Below are positions 8,508 through 13,569 of a DNA stretch of 13,569 nucleotides, piece by piece. Every line of letters begins with the position of its first letter. Within the stretch, counting starts at the first letter, position 1. Source of the stretch: Acetobacteraceae bacterium. Lineage in GTDB: Bacteria; Pseudomonadota; Alphaproteobacteria; Acetobacterales; Acetobacteraceae. A model generated the notes under the pieces. It did not search any database. It had not been told where the DNA came from and saw only the letters and a program-made list of their open reading frames with translations. Position numbers and translations under genes: made by a program. The stretch covers positions 1 through 13,569 of the forward strand of contig JADGHI010000050.1 in NCBI GenBank assembly GCA_019689515.1, given 5' to 3'.

Positions 8508-9986
8508 ATGCTCGATGTCACCGCCAAGCTGCCGCTCAAGGACCCGGAGCTGCTGCGCCAGGCGAACTACATCGCCGGCAAGTGGGTGCAGGCCGACAGC
8601 GGCCGCACGATCGAGGTGAGGAACCCCGCCAACGGCGAACTCGTCGGCACTGTTCCCGCCATGGGCGCCGCCGAGACCCGCCGCGCCATCGAGGCGGCGA
8701 ACGAGGCCTATCCCGCCTGGCGCGCCATGCTGGCGAAGGACCGCGCGGCGATCCTGCGGCGCCTCGCCGAGCTGATGCACCAGCACGCCGACGACCTCGC
8801 CGCCATCATGACGGCCGAGCAGGGCAAGCCGCTCGCCGAGGCCAAGGGCGAGGTGGCCTATTCCGCCTCCTTCATCGAGTGGTTCGCCGAGGAGGCCCGC
8901 CGCGTCTATGGCGAGACCATCCCGCAGAACGCCAAGGGCCGGCGGATCATCGTGCAGAAGGAGCCGATCGGCGTCTTCGCCGCGATCACGCCGTGGAACT
9001 TCCCCTCCGCCATGATCACCCGCAAGGCTGGCCCCGGCTGGGCCGCGGGCTGCACCGGCGTGATCCGGCCTGCCTCGCAGACGCCGTTCTCGGCCCTCGC
9101 CCTCGCGGTGCTGGCGGAGCGTGCCGGGATGCCGCCCGGCGTGTGCAACATCATCACCGGGCCGTCGGGCGAGACGGGGAAGGAGCTCACCTCCAACCCG
9201 ATCGTGCGGAAGCTCTCCTTCACCGGCTCGACCGAGGTGGGGCGGGTCCTGCTCGCGCAGTGCGCGCCGACGATCAAGCGGACCTCGATGGAGCTCGGCG
9301 GCAACGCGCCCTTCATCGTGTTCGACGACGCGGATCTGGATGCCGCCGTGCAGGGCGCGATGGCCTCGAAGTACCGCAACACCGGCCAGACCTGCGTCTG
9401 CGCCAACCGCATCCTGGTGCAGGACGGCGTCTATGACGCCTTTGCGCAGAAGCTGAAGGAGGCGGTGGAGGCGCTGAAGGTCGGCCCGGGCATGGAGCCC
9501 GGAGTCACCCAGGGCCCGCTGATCAACGCCGCCGCGGTCGCGAAGGTCGAGGAGCACATCGCCGACGCCACCGCCAAGGGCGCACGGATCGTCACGGGCG
9601 GCAAGCGGCACCCGCTGGGGGGCAACTTCTTCCAGCCGACGGTCCTCGCCGATGTCCCGCCGAGCGCGCTGATCTTCAAGGAGGAGACCTTCGGTCCGGT
9701 CGCGCCGCTGTTCCGCTTCAAGACGGAGGAGGAGGCGATCCGCCTCGCCAACGACACGGAGTTCGGCCTCGCCGCCTATTTCTACGCCCGCGACGTCGGC
9801 CGCATCTTCCGCGTCGCCGAGGCGCTGGAATACGGCATCATCGGCATCAACGAGGGCATCATCTCGACCGCCGAGGCGCCATTCGGCGGCTTCAAGCAGT
9901 CGGGCCTCGGGCGCGAGGGCAGCCACTTCGGCATCGAGGAGTATCTGGAGGTCAAGTACCTCGCCCTCGGCGGGATCGGGACCTGA
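8508..9986 (+). CDS. gabD: NAD(P)-dependent succinate-semialdehyde dehydrogenase (GabD-type ALDH)
   Basis: A 492-residue aldehyde dehydrogenase, most like GabD, which oxidises succinate semialdehyde (or glutarate semialdehyde) to the diacid in GABA and related catabolism. Motifs are PWNFP (162-166, with Asn164), FTGSTEVG (238-245), general base Glu262 in MELGGNAPF, nucleophile Cys296 in GQTCVCANR with the GabD-typical second Cys298, and EETFGPVAPLF in the distal NAD-binding part. The C-terminus has the AEAPFGGFKQSGLGREG element of the family. The ATG at 8508 follows GGGGAG by 8 bp. An oddity lies at 175-189. Where GabD proteins usually read GPALAAGCT-M-VLKPAS, this one reads GPGWAAGCTGVIRPA, so the conserved Lys that contacts the cofactor ribose/phosphate is Arg187. 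It could prefer another semialdehyde; no gabT or transporter gene is adjacent. Confidence 0.9.
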   Translation: MLDVTAKLPLKDPELLRQANYIAGKWVQADSGRTIEVRNPANGELVGTVPAMGAAETRRAIEAANEAYPAWRAMLAKDRAAILRRLAELMHQHADDLAAIMTAEQGKPLAEAKGEVAYSASFIEWFAEEARRVYGETIPQNAKGRRIIVQKEPIGVFAAITPWNFPSAMITRKAGPGWAAGCTGVIRPASQTPFSALALAVLAERAGMPPGVCNIITGPSGETGKELTSNPIVRKLSFTGSTEVGRVLLAQCAPTIKRTSMELGGNAPFIVFDDADLDAAVQGAMASKYRNTGQTCVCANRILVQDGVYDAFAQKLKEAVEALKVGPGMEPGVTQGPLINAAAVAKVEEHIADATAKGARIVTGGKRHPLGGNFFQPTVLADVPPSALIFKEETFGPVAPLFRFKTEEEAIRLANDTEFGLAAYFYARDVGRIFRVAEALEYGIIGINEGIISTAEAPFGGFKQSGLGREGSHFGIEEYLEVKYLALGGIGT

Positions 9987-9997
9987 GTCACGCCCCG

Positions 9998-10029
9998 CTG
10001 ACCGCCACCACGCGCCTGGTGGCGGTCAG
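9998..10029. terminator. Strong bidirectional hairpin between convergent genes
   Basis: CTGACCGCCACC (9998-10009) and GGTGGCGGTCAG (10018-10029) are perfect 12-bp inverted arms around an 8-base loop. Three further C-G pairs are possible across a one-base bulge. It begins 12 bp past the gabD stop. It also contains the stop codon of the minus-strand gene (10028-10026), so it can serve both convergent units. No long T-tract flanks it. Confidence 0.7.
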
Positions 10030-10352
10030 GGGAGTTGCAACTCGACGACGCTGCTGCCAGGCAGCTCGCTGCGCTCCACGATCCGGCCATCGGCGAGGAC
10101 GGCGCGGAGGCCATAGTTGCCGATGCAGGATGGCAGGGTGATCGAGGCGGACTGCCCCGGCGCCAGGCCAGCCGGTCCGAGTTGGTTTGGCCCCCGTGAC
10201 GGGGATGAGACGTAGATCTCCCGGATCACCTGTGTGCCATGGTTCGTGATCCGGACCAATGGTGCGACCGTGCAGGCCCGCGCCACGCCGGCCCGCTGGG
10301 CGGCCGCCCCGGGCAAGAGGGCGAGAGCCAGGAGAGCGCGGCGGAGTGCCAT
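10026..10352 (-). CDS. Small exported protein of unknown function
   Basis: I do not recognise a named family with certainty. The 108-residue product starts with a signal peptide, MALRRALLALALLPGAAA, with cleavage likely after Ala18 or after ARA (24-26). The mature part is a short beta-rich domain: VRITNHGTQVIREIYVSS (33-50), LAPGQSASITLPS (63-75) and LRAVLADGRIVER (82-94). Two cysteines (C27, C76) could form a disulfide. The pattern (strand, ireiYvSp, LaPGqs, ylRvvyaDGr) resembles small periplasmic proteins common in Acetobacteraceae. ATG 10352 is preferred because GGGA lies 9 bp upstream; an in-frame GTG at 10367 would add five residues. Base composition matches the neighbours. It is divergent from gor and convergent with gabD. 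C27 is not in a lipobox, so a lipoprotein is unlikely. Confidence 0.7.
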   Translation of the reverse strand: MALRRALLALALLPGAAAQRAGVARACTVAPLVRITNHGTQVIREIYVSSPSRGPNQLGPAGLAPGQSASITLPSCIGNYGLRAVLADGRIVERSELPGSSVVELQLP

Positions 10353-10538
10353 CGGTCGGGATCCCACAGCAGAGGGGTTGGCGGTGCCCCAGGACTATTT
10401 GCTCCGCTCGATTCACGGCGAGGGCTATCGTCGGCTCCCTCGCGCCGCCTGAGACTCCCGCCGCAACCACTGGCGCGTTCCGTGCGAAGTGGTGCATTCA
10501 GGGCCGAAGGCCGGCCCGATCCCGGTGAGCCATGATCC

Positions 10539-10542
10539 AGGA
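10539..10542 (+). promoter_or_regulatory. Ribosome binding site that fixes the gor start
   Basis: AGGA lies 8 bp before the ATG at 10551. The other in-frame ATG at 10542 overlaps this AGGA and has no comparable signal at the right distance, so 10551 is preferred. Confidence 0.5.
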
Positions 10543-10550
10543 TGCCAACC

Positions 10551-11933
10551 ATGCCCTACGACTATGACCTCTTCGTCATCGGCGGCGGGTCCGCGGGCGT
10601 GCGCTGCGCGCGCATCGCCGCCGGGCATGGCGCCCGCGTCGCCATCGCCGAGGAACGCTTCTGGGGCGGCACCTGTGTCAATGTCGGCTGCGTGCCCAAG
10701 AAGATCATGGTCAACGCCGCCGAGTACGGCACCTGGATCGAGGACGCTCCGGCCTTCGGCTGGGAGGTCACGAAGGGCCCGCACGACTGGGCGAAGCTCG
10801 CCCGGGTGCGCGACGCGGAGGTGCAGCGCCTCTCCGGCCTCTACCGCGGCATGCTGGAGAATGCGGGCTGCACGGTTTTCGAGTGCCGCGCCAGCTTCGT
10901 GGACGCGCACACCTTGCAGGTCGGCGAATCCCGCGTCACCGCGGAGCGCATCGTGATCGCGACCGGCGGCCGCCCGGTGCGGCCCGATATCCCGGGCGGC
11001 GAGCTCGGCCTGATCTCCGACGACGTGTTCACCATGCACGCGCTGCCGCGGCGCATCGCCATCGTCGGTGCGGGCTACATCGCGGTGGAGTTCGCTGGCA
11101 TCTACCACGGGCTCGGCGCCGAGGTGGACCTGGTCTACCGCGCCGACCTCCCGCTGCGCGGCTTCGACCAGGATCTCCGCGCCGGGCTGCGTGACGCCTA
11201 CGAGGCCCAGGGCATCCGCCTCCACCCCGGCCAGCAGCCGACCGCGATCGAGCGCCATGGGGAAGGGTTTGTCCTCCGCACCCAGCAGGGCGAGGAGATC
11301 GAGACGGATTGCGTCCTCTTCGCCACCGGCCGCGAACCCAACATCCATGGCCTTGGCCTCGATGCGGCCGGGGTCTGCTGCACGGAGGCGGGCGCCGTGA
11401 TCGTGGACGACAACCACGCCACCACCCAGCCCCACATCTTCGCCATCGGCGACGTGACGGACAGGCTGAACCTCACGCCGATGGCGACGGCCGTGGGTCA
11501 TGCGCTCGCCGATACCCTGTTCGGCGGCAACCCCCGGCGGGCCAGCTACCAGAACGTCCCGACCGCCGTCTTCTCCACCCCGCCGATCGCCACGGTCGGC
11601 CTGACTGAGGCCGATGCGGCCGCGCAGGGGCCTTGCGACATCTATCTGGCCCGCTTCACCCCGATGCGGCACACCATCAGCCGCCGGCCGCGGCGCACCC
11701 TGATGAAGCTCGTCGTCTGCCAGCGCACGCGAAAGGTCCTCGGCGCGCACATGCTGGGCGAGGACGCTCCGGAGATCATGCAGGGCATCGGCATCGCCGT
11801 GGTCATGGGCGCGACCAAGGAGGACTTCGACCGCACCATCGGCATCCACCCGACCGCGGCGGAGGAGTTCGTCACGCTGCGCACCCGGGTCCGCGAGGTC
11901 GGGCTGCCCGAGAAGGCAGCGGCGGCCGAATAG
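10551..11933 (+). CDS. gor: Glutathione-disulfide reductase
   Basis: A 460-residue flavoprotein that reduces glutathione disulfide with NADPH and keeps the cytoplasmic glutathione pool reduced. The N-terminal FAD fold shows YDLFVIGGGSAG (5-16). The redox-active disulfide is C42/C47 in GGTCVNVGCVPKK, the class I pyridine nucleotide-disulfide oxidoreductase signature. A second Rossmann motif, VGAGYIAVEFAG, binds NADPH. The downstream VYRADLPLRGFD has the arginines typical of NADPH-specific glutathione reductases, not NADH-using lipoamide dehydrogenase. IFAIGDV contacts FAD, and the C-terminal dimer domain ends with HPTAAEE, giving the active-site His433-Glu438 pair. Length is normal. It is divergent from the small exported-protein gene across 198 bp, in which I found no convincing promoter. 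It is probably transcribed alone, with a weak terminator after it. Confidence 0.95.
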   Translation: MPYDYDLFVIGGGSAGVRCARIAAGHGARVAIAEERFWGGTCVNVGCVPKKIMVNAAEYGTWIEDAPAFGWEVTKGPHDWAKLARVRDAEVQRLSGLYRGMLENAGCTVFECRASFVDAHTLQVGESRVTAERIVIATGGRPVRPDIPGGELGLISDDVFTMHALPRRIAIVGAGYIAVEFAGIYHGLGAEVDLVYRADLPLRGFDQDLRAGLRDAYEAQGIRLHPGQQPTAIERHGEGFVLRTQQGEEIETDCVLFATGREPNIHGLGLDAAGVCCTEAGAVIVDDNHATTQPHIFAIGDVTDRLNLTPMATAVGHALADTLFGGNPRRASYQNVPTAVFSTPPIATVGLTEADAAAQGPCDIYLARFTPMRHTISRRPRRTLMKLVVCQRTRKVLGAHMLGEDAPEIMQGIGIAVVMGATKEDFDRTIGIHPTAAEEFVTLRTRVREVGLPEKAAAAE

Positions 11934-11974
11934 CCGATCACAGGTTGTGCGGCCGGCCGGGTTGGCAACGCAGC

Positions 11975-11996
11975 GGCGATGCGGGCATCGTTTCTT
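11975..11996 (+). terminator. Possible terminator after gor
   Basis: CGATG (11977-11981) and CATCG (11986-11990) pair across a 4-base loop, extendable by two G-T wobbles, and are followed directly by TTTCTT. It lies about 43 bp past the gor stop. The stem is short but this is the best T-tailed hairpin in the window. Confidence 0.45.
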
Positions 11997-12179
11997 CCTC
12001 GTATCGCGGGGGATCGTTATGCTGCCGGTCGCGATCCCGCTCCCGATGCTGGGGCGAAGGGAGCGGTTTCCCGCCGCTGGCCCGGACGGTGGCCGAGGAG
12101 CGACTGACCGGGGGCCGGGGCGGGTTCACCGGCCCGCGCCGGTCGGCTAAGGTTCGATACTTACCTGGAGACTTCGACC

Positions 12180-13559
12180 ATGGCCGCGCGCGCCTGGAAT
12201 CCCAATAGCTGGCGAGAGATGCCGATCCGGCAGGTACCGGAATACCCCGATGCGGCACGTCTGTACGCCATGGAGCGCCGGATCGCGGGCTTTCCGCCCC
12301 TGGTCTTCGCGGGGGAGGCGCGGCGCCTGAAGGCCGCGCTCGCCCGCGCCGGCGACGGCCAGGCCTTCGTCCTGCAGGGCGGCGACTGCGCCGAGAGCTT
12401 CGCCGACTTCAACGCCAACATCATCCGCGACACCTTCCGGGTGCTGCTGCAGATGGCGGTGGTGCTGACCTTCGGCGCCGCGGTCCCGGTGGTGAAGCTC
12501 GGCCGCATGGCCGGCCAGTTCGCCAAGCCGCGCAGCAGCGACACCGAGACGCGCGACGGCGTGACGCTCCCCTCCTACCGCGGGGACATCATCAACGCGC
12601 CGGAATTCACGCCGGAGGCGCGCGTCCCCGATCCCGGCCGGATGGAGTTCGCCTACCTTCAGTCCGCCGCCACCCTGAACCTGCTGCGTGCCTTCGCGAC
12701 CGGCGGCTACGCCGATCTGCACCAGGTCCATCGCTGGAACCTCGGCTTCGTGCAGCGTAGCCCGCTCGCGGAGCGCTACGCCGACCTCGCCCACCGCATC
12801 GACGAGACGCTGAACTTCATGTCCGCCTGCGGCATGGCCGAGCTGCGGGAGGTGCGGGAGACGGACTTCTACACCAGCCACGAGGCCCTACTGCTGCCCT
12901 ATGAGCAGGCGCTGACGCGCGTGGATTCCACCACCGGCGACTGGTACGCCTGCTCTGCGCACTTCCTCTGGATCGGCGATCGCACGCGGCAGCCGGACGG
13001 TGCGCATGTCGAGTTCCTGCGCGGCGTGAAGAACCCGATCGGCATGAAGGTCGGGCCGAGCATGGACGCGGACGAGCTCGTCCGGCTGACCGAGATCCTC
13101 AACCCAGCAAACGAGAAGGGGCGACTCACCCTGATCTCCCGCATGGGCGCGGACAAGGTCGAGGCGAAGCTGCCGCCGCTGATCCGTGCCGTGCAGCGCG
13201 CCGGGCGCAACGTGGTCTGGCTCTGCGACCCGATGCACGGCAACACCACGACCGTGAACGGCTTCAAGACCCGTCGCTTCGACGCGATCCTCGCCGAGGT
13301 GCGGAGCTTCTTCGACGTCCACCACGCGGAGGGCACCTGGCCCGGCGGCGTACATGTCGAGATGACCGGGCAGGAGGTGACGGAGTGCCTCGGCGGTGCG
13401 CACCGCCTCTCCGAGGCCGACCTCGCGGCGAACTACGCTACCTTCTGCGACCCGCGGCTCAATGCCGAGCAGTCGCTCGAGCTCGCCTTCCTGGTGGCGG
13501 AGGAGCTGAAGGCCCGCCGCGCGCGGCGGGCGGCCGCGCCCGCCCAGGCGGCGCAGTGA
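12180..13559 (+). CDS. aroG: 3-Deoxy-7-phosphoheptulonate synthase, class II
   Basis: A 459-residue class II (AroA-II) DAHP synthase that condenses phosphoenolpyruvate and erythrose-4-phosphate, the entry to the shikimate pathway. Motifs are LQGGDCAESF (65-74) with metal ligand Cys70, KPRS (116-119), RGDIINAP (134-141), YEQALTRVDS (241-250), DGAHVEFLRG (273-282), KVGPS (290-294), LISRMGADKV (318-327), CDPMHGNT (349-356) with His353, HVEMTGQEVTEC (392-403) with Glu394, and Asp424 near the end. Together Cys70, His353, Glu394 and Asp424 match the metal site known from the M. tuberculosis enzyme. The N-terminus is short, lacking the extra regulatory elements of that enzyme. GGAG about 9 bp upstream supports the ATG at 12180. 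The symbol follows M. tuberculosis; class II genes carry various aro names. The 246-bp leader shows no aromatic-rich leader peptide. Confidence 0.96.
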   Translation: MAARAWNPNSWREMPIRQVPEYPDAARLYAMERRIAGFPPLVFAGEARRLKAALARAGDGQAFVLQGGDCAESFADFNANIIRDTFRVLLQMAVVLTFGAAVPVVKLGRMAGQFAKPRSSDTETRDGVTLPSYRGDIINAPEFTPEARVPDPGRMEFAYLQSAATLNLLRAFATGGYADLHQVHRWNLGFVQRSPLAERYADLAHRIDETLNFMSACGMAELREVRETDFYTSHEALLLPYEQALTRVDSTTGDWYACSAHFLWIGDRTRQPDGAHVEFLRGVKNPIGMKVGPSMDADELVRLTEILNPANEKGRLTLISRMGADKVEAKLPPLIRAVQRAGRNVVWLCDPMHGNTTTVNGFKTRRFDAILAEVRSFFDVHHAEGTWPGGVHVEMTGQEVTECLGGAHRLSEADLAANYATFCDPRLNAEQSLELAFLVAEELKARRARRAAAPAQAAQ

Positions 13560-13569
13560 CGGCTGGGCG

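Noticed and set aside
12112..12143. Overlapping inverted repeats (GGGCCGG 12112-12118 with CCGGCCC 12129-12135; ACCGG 12128-12132 with CCGGT 12139-12143), suggesting an attenuator before the DAHP synthase gene.
   Set aside because: The arms are short and made of G/C runs that arise easily here. No leader peptide rich in Trp, Phe or Tyr precedes them, and no T-tract follows.

Overview
This 13.6-kb window is very GC-rich and densely coded. It looks like the chromosome of an alphaproteobacterium, most likely Acetobacteraceae/Rhodospirillales (Roseomonas-like). That placement is an inference from GC content, orphan Bug/TctC-type solute receptors, a class II DAHP synthase and alpha-type GlmU/GlmS motifs; no rRNA or other marker fixes it. 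Ten protein genes are visible, nine complete and one cut by the left edge. There is also one tRNA gene and one frame-disrupted gene remnant.

Layout. (1) 1-2825: two divergently oriented, orphan periplasmic Bug/TctC-family receptor genes (the left one runs off the edge), followed after 49 bp by a Sir2-type NAD-dependent deacylase. (2) 2826-3035: a tRNA-Val(CAC) gene on the minus strand with a good sigma70-like promoter. (3) 3150-4660: a secreted DUF3108 protein and a phosphoglycolate phosphatase (gph) that converge and overlap by 40 bp at their 3' ends. (4) 4696-4989: upstream of gph on the same strand, a broken ~98-codon gene resembling small antibiotic-biosynthesis-monooxygenase-like proteins; two compensating frameshifts, one possibly in a G/C run, split it. 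(5) 5267-8422: glmU and glmS, 3 bp apart, which supply two of the steps to UDP-GlcNAc for peptidoglycan and LPS; GlmM is not in the window. (6) 8429-9986: terminator-like hairpin, clear promoter, and a GabD-type succinate-semialdehyde dehydrogenase with an unusual cluster of substitutions in a conserved cofactor-binding stretch. (7) 9998-10352: a strong bidirectional hairpin and a small exported protein of unknown function on the minus strand. (8) 10551-11933: glutathione reductase. (9) 12180-13559: class II DAHP synthase, the first step of the shikimate pathway.

How the genes fit together. Most are housekeeping: amino-sugar supply (GlmS/GlmU), phosphoglycolate salvage (Gph), thiol redox (Gor), aromatic biosynthesis (DAHP synthase), semialdehyde oxidation (GabD). 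They form short independent transcription units, not one pathway cluster. I see no mobile element, CRISPR array, phage gene, toxin-antitoxin pair or defence cassette, and no convincing new multi-gene system. The points most worth a second look are the broken monooxygenase-like gene, the altered GabD cofactor loop, the small unknown exported protein and the hairpin that contains its stop codon.
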